In this document: positions 42,261-51,378 of the stretch, piece by piece | How the letters are laid out: each line of letters begins with the position of its first letter | How positions within the stretch are numbered: the stretch's first letter is position 1 | Assembly: GCF_004803405.1 (NCBI RefSeq) | Contig: NZ_SSXI01000089.1 | Span: 39,599 to 103,598, forward strand | Direction: 5' to 3' | DNA: 64,000 nucleotides | DNA from: Nocardioides sp. | GTDB taxonomy: Bacteria > Actinomycetota > Actinomycetes > Propionibacteriales > Nocardioidaceae | The notes under the pieces: model-generated | Databases searched by the model: none | What the model saw: only the letters and a program-made list of their open reading frames with translations | Told to the model about the DNA's origin: nothing | Position numbers and translations under genes: made by a program

Positions 42261-43664
42261 ATGAGCTCACTGACCAGCGACACCGAGCTGGACGCGGCGG
42301 CCGTCGACGAGCTGCGCGCGAGCTTCCGGGGCGAGCTGGTCCGCCCGGCGGACGCGGGCTACGACCAGCACCGCAAGGTGTGGAACGGCTCGATCGATCG
42401 CCGTCCCGGGCTGATCGCGCGGTGTGCGGGCGTCGCAGACGTGCGCGCCGCGGTCCGGTTCGCCCGCGAGCGGGAGCTGCTGGTGGCGGTGCGTGGCGGT
42501 GGGCACAGCTTTCCGGGCCTCTCGGTGTGCGACGACGGCATGCTGATCGACCTGGGGCCGATGAAGGGGATCCGGGTCGACCCCGACGCGGGCACGGCTC
42601 GGGTGCAGGCGGGCACGCTGCTCGGTGAGCTGGACCACGAGACGCAGGAGTTCGGCCTCGCCGTACCGTCCGGCATCGTCACCCACACCGGCGTCGCCGG
42701 CCTCACCCTGGGCGGCGGGCTCGGCTGGATCCAGCGCAAGCACGGCCTCACGATCGACCACCTCCAGTCCGTCGACGTCGTCACCGCCGACGGCGAGTTC
42801 GTGACCGCCAGCGAGGACCACAACGCCGACCTCTTCTGGGGTGTCCGGGGCGGTGGCGGCAATTTCGGCATCGTCACCGACTTCGAGTTCCGCTTGGTGC
42901 CGATCGGTCCGTACGTCGTGGCGGGGCCGGTCTTCTGGCCGATGAAGGACGCGCCGGAGGTGCTCCGCTTCTACCGCGACTGGATCGCCGACTGCCCCGA
43001 CGAGCTGATGACGATCGTCGTACAGCGACGGGTCCCGAACCTCCCGGTCATCCCACCGGAGCTTGTGGGCCAGCACGTCGTAGCCATCACCGCGTGCTAC
43101 GCGGGACCGGTCGAAGACGGCGAGCGGGTCGTGCAGCCGCTCAAGAACTTCGGGACGCCGGTGCTCGACCTGTGCCAACCGAAGCCCTACCTCACCCACC
43201 AGCAGACGTTCGACGCATCCTTCCCCCATGGCTGGCACTACTACTTCCGGGCCTGCGACGTCGCGGCGCTCGACGACGAGGTGATCGACGTCGTCGCCGA
43301 GCACGGCAGCCGGATCGTCTCGCCGATCACCAGCATCGCCCTGTGGCAGATGGGAGGCGCCATCGCCCGGGCCGAAGAGTCGGCGACCGCGTTCAACGGT
43401 CGCCAGGCCGGCTTCACCTTCAACATCAACGGCAACAGCATGACGGCGGACGGCTTCGAGGCCGAGCGCCAGTGGGCCCGCGACTACTGGACCGCACTCG
43501 AGCCACACCACACGAGTGTGTATGTGAACTTCCTGATGGAGGAGGGGGAGGAGCGGGTCCGGCAGGCCTACGGGGCCGACAAGTACGACCGCCTGAAGAC
43601 GCTCAAGCGGGCCTATGACCCGACCAACTTCTTCCGGCTGAACCAGAACATCACACCCGCCTGA
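42261..43664 (+). CDS. FAD-linked oxidase, berberine-bridge-enzyme-like (paralogue 1)
   Basis: This 467-residue PCMH-type flavoprotein starts with the FAD_binding_4 domain (residues about 40-210): ELLVAVRGGGHSFPGLSVCD contains the histidine that covalently binds FAD, and HTGVAGLTLGGGLGWIQRKH and RGGGGNFGIVTDFEF are FAD contacts. The C-terminal BBE segment is HTSVYVNFLMEEGEERVRQA and DPTNFFRLNQNI. The Cys of bicovalent relatives is not conserved (GIVTHTGVAG). Substrate unknown; the family oxidises sugars, alkaloids or polyketides. ATG 42261 has AGGAGG 7 bp upstream. It is followed 38 bp later by a VOC protein, with which it probably forms an operon. Two paralogues lie at 51379 and 54643. Confidence 0.9.
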   Translation: MSSLTSDTELDAAAVDELRASFRGELVRPADAGYDQHRKVWNGSIDRRPGLIARCAGVADVRAAVRFARERELLVAVRGGGHSFPGLSVCDDGMLIDLGPMKGIRVDPDAGTARVQAGTLLGELDHETQEFGLAVPSGIVTHTGVAGLTLGGGLGWIQRKHGLTIDHLQSVDVVTADGEFVTASEDHNADLFWGVRGGGGNFGIVTDFEFRLVPIGPYVVAGPVFWPMKDAPEVLRFYRDWIADCPDELMTIVVQRRVPNLPVIPPELVGQHVVAITACYAGPVEDGERVVQPLKNFGTPVLDLCQPKPYLTHQQTFDASFPHGWHYYFRACDVAALDDEVIDVVAEHGSRIVSPITSIALWQMGGAIARAEESATAFNGRQAGFTFNINGNSMTADGFEAERQWARDYWTALEPHHTSVYVNFLMEEGEERVRQAYGADKYDRLKTLKRAYDPTNFFRLNQNITPA

Positions 43665-43702
43665 CAGGATGCCGACTCGATCGGCAACCACGAGGAGGAA
43701 CG

Positions 43703-44158
43703 ATGAGCCAGGCCGAGCAGCGGGTGCTCCAGATGCGACTGGTCGTGGAGGCTGCGGACTACGAGCAGGCGGTCGCGTTCTACCGCGACGTGCTCGGCGC
43801 ACCGGAGGAGCTCGCCGTCGACGGGCCGGACGGCGAACGCGTGACCATCCTGCAGATGGGTCGGGCCACTCTCGAGCTCTCCAACCCGGCGCAGGTCGCG
43901 ATGATCGACGAGATCGAGGTGGGCCGGCGGGTGGCGCCCCGGCTCCGGGTCGCCTTCGAGGTGGCGGACGCCGACGGGGTGACCCAGGAGCTGGTGTCCG
44001 GGGGTGCCGAGCTGATCGCGCCTCCGACCGTCACGCCCTGGAACTCCCTCAACTCCCGGCTCGAGGCGCCCGCGGCGCTGCAGATCTCCCTCTTCGAGGA
44101 GCTGGCGCCGGCCACCACCGACACGCGTCACCCAGCGACGGTGCCGGTCGAATTCTGA
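43703..44158 (+). CDS. VOC (glyoxalase/bleomycin-resistance) family protein
   Basis: This 151-residue protein is a single vicinal-oxygen-chelate domain: MRLVVEAADYEQAVAFYRDV (first beta-alpha unit), VTILQMGRATLELSN, RLRVAFEVADADGVTQELVS and LEAPAALQISLFEEL with the last metal-ligand-type Glu. GAGGAGG lies 6 bp before the ATG. Function could be a small dioxygenase, isomerase or resistance/sequestration protein. Pairing with the FAD oxidase suggests a shared substrate. Complete gene, no defects. Confidence 0.87.
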   Translation: MSQAEQRVLQMRLVVEAADYEQAVAFYRDVLGAPEELAVDGPDGERVTILQMGRATLELSNPAQVAMIDEIEVGRRVAPRLRVAFEVADADGVTQELVSGGAELIAPPTVTPWNSLNSRLEAPAALQISLFEELAPATTDTRHPATVPVEF

Positions 44159-44175
44159 CTGAATGCGTGGGGGAC

Positions 44176-44228
44176 GGCCGTTTCGTCAAAGTTCCACGCG
44201 TCGGCTTCGTCCATGTCTGCTGCCTCTC
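44176..44228 (+). repeat. dispersed ~55-bp repeat, copy 1
   Basis: GTTTCGTCAAAGTTCCACGC followed by GTCGGCTTCG and TCTGCTGCCTCT recurs with few changes at 56658-56708. Both copies have the same orientation, and both abut broken minus-strand genes. It is a candidate end sequence of the inserted cargo. Confidence 0.6.
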
Positions 44229-44231
44229 CAC

Positions 44232-44541
44232 AACATCGTGCGCCGGCGTCTTCGACGCGACAGCACGGTCCTCGGCCGCGCGGCCGCGGGCGGCAGTCGC
44301 CGGCTCCTCGAGGTCCTCGCGGTCCTCGCTCGGCTCCACCAGCTGGCGGTGCTCCTCGGCGCTGGGGACGCCGTAACGACGCTCAGCCATCGCCTCGACC
44401 TGCGCCACGGCGTTCCATATTCGCCGGAGCCGTGGGAGTAGCAGGCGTTGAGGTGCTCGCGCGCGTGGCCGAGCTCCTTCTTGCTCGAGTGCGGGTGCTC
44501 GCCGATGGCCTCCGAACGCTCCCTTCATCTGGCATCGTTGC
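44232..44541 (-). pseudogene. truncated and frameshifted conjugative-element gene
   Basis: The minus strand, just downstream of the gene ending at 44547, reads IGEHPHSSKKELGHAREHLN and ACYSHGSGE, then after a frame change near 44425 RIWNAVAQVEAMAERRYGVP and LVEPSEDREDLEEPATAARG. Coding character stops where the 55-bp repeat begins at 44228. It appears to be a transfer-region accessory gene whose 3' end was cut when the cargo block entered. Confidence 0.5.
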
Positions 44542-44546
44542 CTCTG

Positions 44547-45245
44547 TCACTCCCTCGGTCCCTTCTCAGTTCGGGTGCGCGGCTGCGCACCGAGCGGGTC
44601 GTCCTTGATCTCGCCGGTGCCCAGGTCGACCTCGACCAGGCGCGGTCGACCGACCGGTTCGGGCTGCCCATAGGCCCGTCGGTTGGCGGGCAGCGCGTCG
44701 ATGTCGTGGGCGACGGCGTTGTCACGCCGCTGGGTGCTGGCCTCGCCCAGGTGTTCGTTGTGTCGCGGCTTCGCCGGCCAGCTCTTGTGCTCGTCGTCGC
44801 AGTGGGCCCGTAGCCGGTTGCGCATGCGGTCGGTGAAGGCGGGCAGGGAGTAGCGGTGCCACTCCTCGAGCGCGTCGCTGGTCATCGCCAGCCCGGCGCG
44901 GCGGCGCTGGTCGGTCAGCACCGCGATCTCGTGGACCAGGTGCGGGTGCAGGGGCCAGCAGCTGGGGATGAGTCCGGAGATGTCCCAGGTGTACTCGCGG
45001 TTGAGCCAGATCACGACGTCCTCGAGCCACTCCCACAGCTGGTGCCGCAGCTCGGGGTCCAGGCACGTGGCTGGTTCCCAGGGCCGTGGCAGCAGGGCGT
45101 GGTGGCCCAGGGCCTTCTTCTGCTCCTCGGTGCCGTTGATGGCGATGTGGAGCTCGCGGTAGGCCAGCCGGACCTGTTCCCCGGGCACGGGGAACGGGAA
45201 CACCATCGGGCTGGGCGCGGCCCGTCGGGCCTGTTCGGTCGTCAC
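44547..45245 (-). CDS. transfer-region protein of unknown function
   Basis: This 232-residue soluble protein has a Trp-rich central part (LRHQLWEWLEDVVIWLNREY, SGLIPSCWPLHPHLVHEIAV, then LEEWHRYSLPAFTDRMRNRL). The W...IP-x-CW-x-x-HP-x-L-x-x-E pattern recurs in a family found beside TraD-like genes in actinobacterial conjugative elements (recalled, not verified). The C-terminal third is charged and probably disordered. The start overlaps the coupling ATPase stop by 4 bp (ATGA), so it is translated with it and may assist substrate recruitment. Confidence 0.6.
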   Translation of the reverse strand: MTTEQARRAAPSPMVFPFPVPGEQVRLAYRELHIAINGTEEQKKALGHHALLPRPWEPATCLDPELRHQLWEWLEDVVIWLNREYTWDISGLIPSCWPLHPHLVHEIAVLTDQRRRAGLAMTSDALEEWHRYSLPAFTDRMRNRLRAHCDDEHKSWPAKPRHNEHLGEASTQRRDNAVAHDIDALPANRRAYGQPEPVGRPRLVEVDLGTGEIKDDPLGAQPRTRTEKGPRE

Positions 45246-46732
45246 AGCTCACTCCTGGTCGGTTCGATCTCGTCGTCGGCGAAGCCGAGGCGGCGCGCCT
45301 CGACGACGGCGGCGGTCGCCCGGGCCTCGGCGGTGATGACCATGCGGCGGTCGGTGGTGAGCCGAGCACGCAGCGCCCGCTGGTCGGCCAGCAGCCGCTC
45401 GCCGGCCTTGCCCTCCACGCATCGGTGCAGCTTGGCGATGATCGGCTTGCCGTTCTCCGCGATCACCAGGGCCCGCCGCTCGGGCAGTTGGCGGACCTCC
45501 TCGGGCCGCATGATGGGGATGTCGTCGCCGGAGAAGTTGCGGCTACCGCCGTTGAACCCGCCGGTGGAGTGGGTGACGCGGCCGATGCGGACGGTTCCGA
45601 GCAGGTCCGAGATCTCCTGGTTGAACGCGACGTCCTTGGACCCGCCGAACATCACCAGGGTGTTGGTGAGCCCGAGCAGTGCCCGGGCCTCGTGCTCGCC
45701 GAAGATGCTGGTCAGCTGAGGACGGGTCTGGGCGGCCCAGATGAACGACAGGCCCAGCGCGCGCTCGTTGGCCATCCGGGTGCGCAGAGTCGGCAGCGGT
45801 GCGGTCGAGGGCAGCTCGTCGAGCACCGAGACCAGGGGCGGGCACAGCCGGCCTCCCCACGGCGAGGAGTTGGCCAGCAGCAGCCCGGTGTCCAGCACGT
45901 GCTCGGCCACCGCGGTCATCAGCGGGCTGGCCGAGGCGTAGGGGTCTTCGCGGCCCAGGAGGTAGATGCTGCCGCGTCGACGGATCACGTCGGCCAGGTC
46001 GGTCGCCGGGTGCCCGTGGCTGGGCACGCAGCGGCGGCGGATGTCGGCCTGAAAGAACAGGGACACCGCCTGCTGCACCGTGGTGATCGTGTTGCCGGCG
46101 GTGCGGTCGTCGCCGTTGAGCGCCCCGTGCAACAGGCCGTGCCAGAACGGCTCGGCCTGCGGGTGGCGGCGCAGGATCTCCATCGGCTGGGTGGCCGCGG
46201 TCGGGTTCGCGACCCACTGCAAGACGTCCTCGAGGGTCTTGCCGGTCAGGGCCGCGGCGTGGAAGTAGCCCTGCAGCACCTTCGCCGACTCCGCGGCGTA
46301 GAACCGGGCAGCATCGTCCCCGGTGCCGCCGGTGATCGCACCCTTGACGGTGCCGGCGGTGAATGCCTTGGCTCGCCGCTCGGCGACCTTGGGGTCCACA
46401 CAGCCGGCGATCGGGTCCCAGATCAGCTCGTCGACCCCATGACCCCAGATGCCCTCGGCCAGGCCGAACGGGTCGAGCACCACGCACGGCCGGTCGTCGC
46501 AGGAGCGTTCGGTGAGGCTGAGCAGCAGGTCCTCGACCTTCGTCAGGGTGACCAGGGCAGCGCCCGGGGCACTGAGCAGCGCCGGGGTGAGCAGGTCGAG
46601 GGTCTTGCCGGAGCCCTGGGGGCCGATCACCCCGGCGGTGCGGTCCCACGGCACCCACAGCTCGCCGCCACGCGGCTCGTGCGCGTCCCCGATGCGCCAG
46701 CCCACGTCCCACGGGTTGAACCTCAGCTTCAT
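45242..46732 (-). CDS. traD: conjugal coupling protein ATPase part (TraD/TraG-like)
   Basis: This 496-residue P-loop ATPase of the VirD4/TraD class has Walker A in AGVIGPQGSGKTLDLLTPAL (residues 37-44), a Walker B-type strand in PPLVSVLDELPSTAPLPTLR, and the arginine/sensor segment ALGLSFIWAAQTRPQLTSIF. The GFNGGSRNFSGDDIPIMRPE-type C terminus is typical of actinobacterial type IV coupling proteins. It lacks an N-terminal membrane domain; this is encoded by the preceding gene, which it overlaps by 4 bp (ATGA). It would pump the relaxase-DNA complex through the transfer channel. Confidence 0.88.
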   Translation of the reverse strand: MKLRFNPWDVGWRIGDAHEPRGGELWVPWDRTAGVIGPQGSGKTLDLLTPALLSAPGAALVTLTKVEDLLLSLTERSCDDRPCVVLDPFGLAEGIWGHGVDELIWDPIAGCVDPKVAERRAKAFTAGTVKGAITGGTGDDAARFYAAESAKVLQGYFHAAALTGKTLEDVLQWVANPTAATQPMEILRRHPQAEPFWHGLLHGALNGDDRTAGNTITTVQQAVSLFFQADIRRRCVPSHGHPATDLADVIRRRGSIYLLGREDPYASASPLMTAVAEHVLDTGLLLANSSPWGGRLCPPLVSVLDELPSTAPLPTLRTRMANERALGLSFIWAAQTRPQLTSIFGEHEARALLGLTNTLVMFGGSKDVAFNQEISDLLGTVRIGRVTHSTGGFNGGSRNFSGDDIPIMRPEEVRQLPERRALVIAENGKPIIAKLHRCVEGKAGERLLADQRALRARLTTDRRMVITAEARATAAVVEARRLGFADDEIEPTRSEL

Positions 46733-47355
46733 CGCTCCTCCCTCACTGATCCGTGCGTCCGGCGGCCGTTCAGGAGCCACGGGCTGAGCCCGTGGCCGAG
46801 CTGCGGACCGGGTTGTTCGGTGAGGTCGCCGGCGGTGCGCTGAACGGGCGCCGCCGTGGCGGCGGCGTGCTTGCCGTAGAGGTCGGGCCGGACGATGCCG
46901 GCGACCTTGCGCAGCCGAGTGACGCCCAGGATCTTCTCGGCCTCTGCGGCGGTGGCCATGCCGCGCATGCGTCCCGGGCCCCAGCGCTGGTAGGCCCACA
47001 CGCCGACCCAGATCGTGGCGGTCAGCAGCGCGACCTCGGTCATCGCGAGGCTGACCCACACCAGGCCACGCCCAGCCAGGCCGTCCGCTGTCGGTGTGGG
47101 CAGGCCGGCGTCAGCGTGCCCGCCCACCACGCCGGGAAGACTGGTCCAGAAGGCGGTGCCAATCGGTGAGGGGAACGCGCCGGCGCTGGCCCCGGCATTC
47201 GTGGTGGGCCAGGTCCAGCCGGCGCCGGCAAGTAGGTTCGCGACGGAGCGGCCGACCTGGATGCCGATGACGATGACGAACAGGGCCGCCAGGGTCACGG
47301 CTACAGGGATCTCCCAGGTCCAGAGGTAGGGGTCGCGTCGTCGCTCTCGCTGCAT
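46729..47355 (-). CDS. membrane subunit of the split coupling protein
   Basis: This 208-residue protein has two transmembrane helices (EIPVAVTLAALFVIVIGIQV near residue 15 and VSLAMTEVALLTATIWVGVW near residue 100) separated by an external loop, then a cytoplasmic tail (AAEAEKILGVTRLRKVAGIV, RPDLYGKHA). This is the layout of the N-terminal membrane domain of VirD4-type coupling proteins, including the EKILG-x-x-R-L-R-K segment that normally leads into the ATPase domain. The ATGA overlap with the ATPase gene supports formation of one complex. The split into two genes seems original rather than a frameshift, because both ORFs have independent starts. Confidence 0.75.
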   Translation of the reverse strand: MQRERRRDPYLWTWEIPVAVTLAALFVIVIGIQVGRSVANLLAGAGWTWPTTNAGASAGAFPSPIGTAFWTSLPGVVGGHADAGLPTPTADGLAGRGLVWVSLAMTEVALLTATIWVGVWAYQRWGPGRMRGMATAAEAEKILGVTRLRKVAGIVRPDLYGKHAAATAAPVQRTAGDLTEQPGPQLGHGLSPWLLNGRRTHGSVREER

Positions 47356-47431
47356 TGGATTCCACCTCCTGGAGTCGTGGGTGGTCGAAGTTCTGGTTGG
47401 TCACCTATGTGTTGGGAGGGCCCGGCAGCGA

Positions 47432-50400
47432 TCACACAGAGCGACTCGGGTTCGAGGCGTTTTCAGCCAGCCAGGTCGAGGGGTCGACGTTGTCGGGTCC
47501 GTAGATGGAGCCGTTCTCAAGGTGGACCTCGAAGTGAAGGTGGCACCCGGAGCCGTTTCCCTCCCTGCCGACCTGGCCGATCGGCTCGCCGGCGGCGACG
47601 GTCTGGCCGCGGCTGACGGTGACGTTCTGCATGTGCGCGTACCAGGTGGTCAGAGAGCCGGCGCCGGTGGTGACCTTGACCAGCTGCGGGCCCGCCCAGC
47701 CCTGGCTGGTGTCGATCTCGATGGTGCCGGGGTGGGCGGCGTAGACGGTCGTGCCGCACGGGACGGAGAAGTCGGTTCCGGTGTGCCAGTTGGTCCAGTA
47801 GGGGCCGGTGTCGTGCCAGTTCTTCCGGTCCGTTCCGATGTACTCCGCCGGCACCGGGTAGACCACCTCGTCGCAGGACGCGCCCTCGAGGCCGACCGGG
47901 GAGACCTGAGCGTCGGGGAGCACGTTGATGTGCGGGTGGTCGAGGTGGTTCGCGGTGGCCGAGGCTCGGTCCTCCATTCGTCGCCAGCCCTCGTCGGCCC
48001 GCGCGACCGACCAGATGCGCTGGTACCAGATGATGTAGTCGATGGCGAGTTCCTTCGCGTGCGCCTGGGCGTACGCCACGAGCGCGTCCCCCTGGGCCTT
48101 GCCGGCGGGAGTCAGCGGGACCATGAAGTCGGCCGCCAGGCCGGCGGGGTGGCCGTGGGGGTCGGTGGCGCTCTCGCGGTAGCCGCCGACGGTCTTGATG
48201 TCGAACATCGGGCCGAGGATGTTGACCAGCTGCGTCAGTTGCGGCTTGACCGGGCCGAGGTTGTAGTTGGTCTCGGTCGCGACCGCGCAGCCCGCGCTGC
48301 TGCCGGCGGTGGTGGCGGTCACGAGTGGGTGGTCAGCGATCTTGTTGGCTTGGGTGCTGTTGTCGACCTCGGCGCTGGCCCAGGTGAGGTTGGCGCCGTA
48401 GATGTGGTCGATCGGTGCGTCCTGCTTGGGCTTCTTGCAGGGCTCCGCTGGTCCGCCGAAGGCGTTGCTCAGTTCGGGTGTGAGGACGCAGTGTGAGGAG
48501 TTGTTGCCGTCCTTGCCGTCGTTGAAGTCGCCCAGGATCATCGCCGGGGTGCCGGTGCCGGCGAGGTCGGTCATGGTGGCCAGCTGGCGGCGCAGCGCCT
48601 CCTTGCGGTGCCCAGCGGCGTTCCCCTGGGTGTTGGCGGGGTTGTGGATGCTCCAGACCCAGATGACCTGCCCGGCGTTGAGGCTGTCGGCCGCACCCGT
48701 CAGCTGGACGACCGGCATCCCGATGTCCTTGCCGTTGAAGTACGGGATCTGGACGAGGCGTGAGTCGGTCATCTCCCAGCTGCCGCGGTCCCAGATCACC
48801 CTGTTCTGGGTGTTGCCCGTGGCCGGGTACATGCCCCACTTGGCCGAATAGCGGTCAGCCAGGGCCTTGGCCTGGGGGCCGTGGACCTCCTGGAGGCCGG
48901 CGATGGTGACGCCGGCGTTCTCGATCGCGCTGAGTGCCCCGGGCAGCCGCTTGTCCCAGGTGGCGTACCCGGCCTTCTCGTTGCCGCCGCCCGCCTGGTT
49001 GTCGGTGTGGCCGGCGCCCAGGATGTTCAAGGTCCCGACGGTGATCGGGTTGACGGTGTCCTCGCAGTTGCTCGCGTTCGAGACCGCGCCGTCGACGTCT
49101 GGCAGGTCGGGTAGGTCGCCGCCGAGGAGGTCCGTGATGTCGCCGGCCACGTCGTCCCACTGGGCGTAGGCGTCGGGGAAGCCGGAGCGCTGCACGGCCT
49201 GGGCCGCCTGCGTGAGCGGCATGTCCTGCCAGCCGGGGATGTCGAGCAGGCCGGGGTTGCTGGTGTGCTGGGCCTTGCCGAAGAAGGCACGCGCGGCGAG
49301 CACTGGGTTGGTGACCTCAGCACGGCTCCCCCAGCCGGTCGAGGGACGCTGCTGGAACAGGCCGCCGGAGTCGCGGTCGCCGCCGGTGAGGTTGACCAGC
49401 TTGGACTCCTGGATCGCGGTGGCGATCGCGATCTGCAGCCCGTAGCGGGGAACCTGGAGATCGCGGGCGACCTGGGCGATGGTGATCGCGTTGCGGGCCT
49501 GCTCGGTGGTCAGGGTCGGGTAGTTGGAGGCGAACCGCAGCTGCATCAGCTGGGCGAGCACGTCGCCGGACGGGGGCTCGGCCGACGTCCTTGTGGTGTG
49601 GGCGGCGCTCACCACACCTTCGCTGGTGGCCGCAGCCGTTGGGGTGCTCTCGGGGCCGGCGCCGTTCATGGCGATGCGGGCGGCGATCCAGTGGTGGTCG
49701 GAGACCATCGTCCCGTCCCAGCCGCCCTCGAGCCGCACGCCCTGATGCTGGGGGAAGAAGATGAAGTCGACCCCGTGGTGCTGCCACTCGTAGCCGGCGG
49801 CCTTCATCTTGGCGGCCGCCGCCCACGGTAGGTCGGTGTAAGCGGCGTGGGTGTTCATGTCGCCGCCGATGAGCACCGGGCCGTGGGTGGCCAAGGAGTT
49901 TTGCAGCTGCAGCAGGATGTCCATGCCGGCGCCGTACTGCTGGGACCTGGTCAGCGGCGGGTCGCCGTGCTGACGGGGGTACTTGTGCGGGTTGATCATG
50001 TGGTGGGTCGAGATCACCGACACCACAGCGCCGTCAGCACGCTCGAGGATCACCCAGGTGGCGAACCGGTCCCAAGTCACCGGCTTGCCCTTGTAGAAGC
50101 CGTGGTCGTCCTCCACGATCGTGACCCGGCCGCCGTTGGCCTTGGACCAGATGTCGCGCTTCCAGAGCACGACGTTGCCCATCGAGTTGTTGTCGCCGGT
50201 GTGCTTCTGCACCCGGAACGCTCCGTAACCGGGGGCGGCTGCCTCGATCTGCGCCAAACTCCAGGCCCTGGCCTCGTTGAGGGTGACGAAGTCAGGGTCT
50301 TTGGAGAGGACCTTGGGCATCGAGGCGCGGAAGCCGTTGAGGCCGGATCGGCGCGGGATGTTCGCGTGCGCCAGGGTGATCTTGCCCTTGACCGGTTCGC

Positions 50401-50569
50401 CCACGGGGCCGTCGATGACGCCGAGCTCGGTGGGCGCGGGGCTCTGGCTGCTCGGGGTGCGGCACTCGGCGGCCGCGGTCGTGGTCATGACCACCATCAG
50501 GGTCACGACGAACGGCAGGGCCATGAAGACCATCAGGACCGGCAGTCCGGCGAGGAGTAGCTTCTTCAC
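47432..50569 (-). CDS. secreted cell-wall hydrolase fused to two EEP (DNase I-like) domains
   Basis: This 1045-residue exported protein has five domains. A signal/anchor helix (about 5-33) leads to EEP domain 1 (about 63-300), with N70, E99, GGDMNTH at 236 and SDHHW at 290. A lytic-transglycosylase-like segment (about 340-470) has AIATAIQESKL with candidate E388 and SGGLFQQRPSTGWG. EEP domain 2 (about 508-755) has GTLNILG, LQEVHG (E561), LGDFND (680) and DHIYG, ending ADHPLV. An ARB_07466-like carboxypeptidase-type domain (about 770-885) has GGYRESATDPHGHPAGLAAD and DHPHINV. M23 endopeptidase (about 905-1035) has WHTGTDF and CHLHFEV zinc ligands. Peptidoglycan cutting for the transfer channel is expected of T4SS hydrolases; two EEP phosphodiesterase/nuclease domains are not. 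A GTG starts it at 50569. It lies 76 bp upstream of the coupling-protein genes. Confidence 0.85.
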   Translation of the reverse strand: MKKLLLAGLPVLMVFMALPFVVTLMVVMTTTAAAECRTPSSQSPAPTELGVIDGPVGEPVKGKITLAHANIPRRSGLNGFRASMPKVLSKDPDFVTLNEARAWSLAQIEAAAPGYGAFRVQKHTGDNNSMGNVVLWKRDIWSKANGGRVTIVEDDHGFYKGKPVTWDRFATWVILERADGAVVSVISTHHMINPHKYPRQHGDPPLTRSQQYGAGMDILLQLQNSLATHGPVLIGGDMNTHAAYTDLPWAAAAKMKAAGYEWQHHGVDFIFFPQHQGVRLEGGWDGTMVSDHHWIAARIAMNGAGPESTPTAAATSEGVVSAAHTTRTSAEPPSGDVLAQLMQLRFASNYPTLTTEQARNAITIAQVARDLQVPRYGLQIAIATAIQESKLVNLTGGDRDSGGLFQQRPSTGWGSRAEVTNPVLAARAFFGKAQHTSNPGLLDIPGWQDMPLTQAAQAVQRSGFPDAYAQWDDVAGDITDLLGGDLPDLPDVDGAVSNASNCEDTVNPITVGTLNILGAGHTDNQAGGGNEKAGYATWDKRLPGALSAIENAGVTIAGLQEVHGPQAKALADRYSAKWGMYPATGNTQNRVIWDRGSWEMTDSRLVQIPYFNGKDIGMPVVQLTGAADSLNAGQVIWVWSIHNPANTQGNAAGHRKEALRRQLATMTDLAGTGTPAMILGDFNDGKDGNNSSHCVLTPELSNAFGGPAEPCKKPKQDAPIDHIYGANLTWASAEVDNSTQANKIADHPLVTATTAGSSAGCAVATETNYNLGPVKPQLTQLVNILGPMFDIKTVGGYRESATDPHGHPAGLAADFMVPLTPAGKAQGDALVAYAQAHAKELAIDYIIWYQRIWSVARADEGWRRMEDRASATANHLDHPHINVLPDAQVSPVGLEGASCDEVVYPVPAEYIGTDRKNWHDTGPYWTNWHTGTDFSVPCGTTVYAAHPGTIEIDTSQGWAGPQLVKVTTGAGSLTTWYAHMQNVTVSRGQTVAAGEPIGQVGREGNGSGCHLHFEVHLENGSIYGPDNVDPSTWLAENASNPSRSV

Positions 50570-51378
50570 GACAGGTCAGTCCCGAGCGTCTCAGCCGGCA
50601 ATCTCTAGGAACTCAGGTTCGATCGGACGTCCAAGCGCTCCGACCTGCGTTTGTGCATCTACGACCTCTTCGGACTCAGCGTCGAAGGCGCCACCCGCTA
50701 CATGAAGACCGTCGAGCACCCCGACCTGAGGAACGAGAACCAGCCTGGCACCCGGCCATGACCGTGTCCTTACGTACCGCGCGGCGCGGGTCGAGAGTTG
50801 TCGCAGCATCTTCACGCCACGGATCAGCAACCGCGGCGCGCACGATTCGGACACTCTGGCGCTGCTGACGTTGGTCACGGGCCGCAGCGTGGCAGCTCAG
50901 CGACCCCGCATCCGTCCCCCCGAACCGTCGAATGGCGGGGGGACGTGACGCCCCGCGCCGCGTTTACGCAGGTCAGGCAGCGTCCCCCCGAAACTTCAAG
51001 GAGATTCCAGAGCCGGTCGCTCGAGTGGTGGAGGAGAAGTTCCGTAAGCGGATCGGCTTGCGGGACGGAATACACCTGAGCGCCCCGCGCAGGGCGGGCC
51101 GCGCTGGACAGTCCTAAGCGGCGGTGTGACGCATTCCGCAGCCAGCTGACGGGTTGGCGGAGCGCGGCCAATGGCGGCGCATCTACGTGTCACGTCTCGC
51201 GTGTCGGTGGCGCCTGGAGACTGACCCCATATCGACGGGCGGACTCCATGTCACGTCGCTGCGGGAAGTGCGAGAAGCCCGTCCCGGAGTACCCCAAAAA
51301 GGCGATTCCCTGCGGCGGACCTGGGTCTAGCGTGATGGGTTGGGTGGGTCACCTCTCAACGAGTGAAGGGGCAGCTAG
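50570..51378. other. 0.8-kb junction with only a short coding trace
   Basis: The plus strand between 50620 and 50758 reads LCIYDLFGLSVEGATRYMKT and VEHPDLRNENQPGTRP before a stop, a fragment with protein-like composition but no start. It may be the tail of a lost recombinase or replication gene. The remainder holds no recognisable gene. This is the left edge of the second cargo block. Confidence 0.4.

Noticed and set aside
42267..43802. Long minus-strand frame antisense to the first FAD oxidase
   Set aside because: Mirror of a strongly conserved flavoprotein; no independent support.
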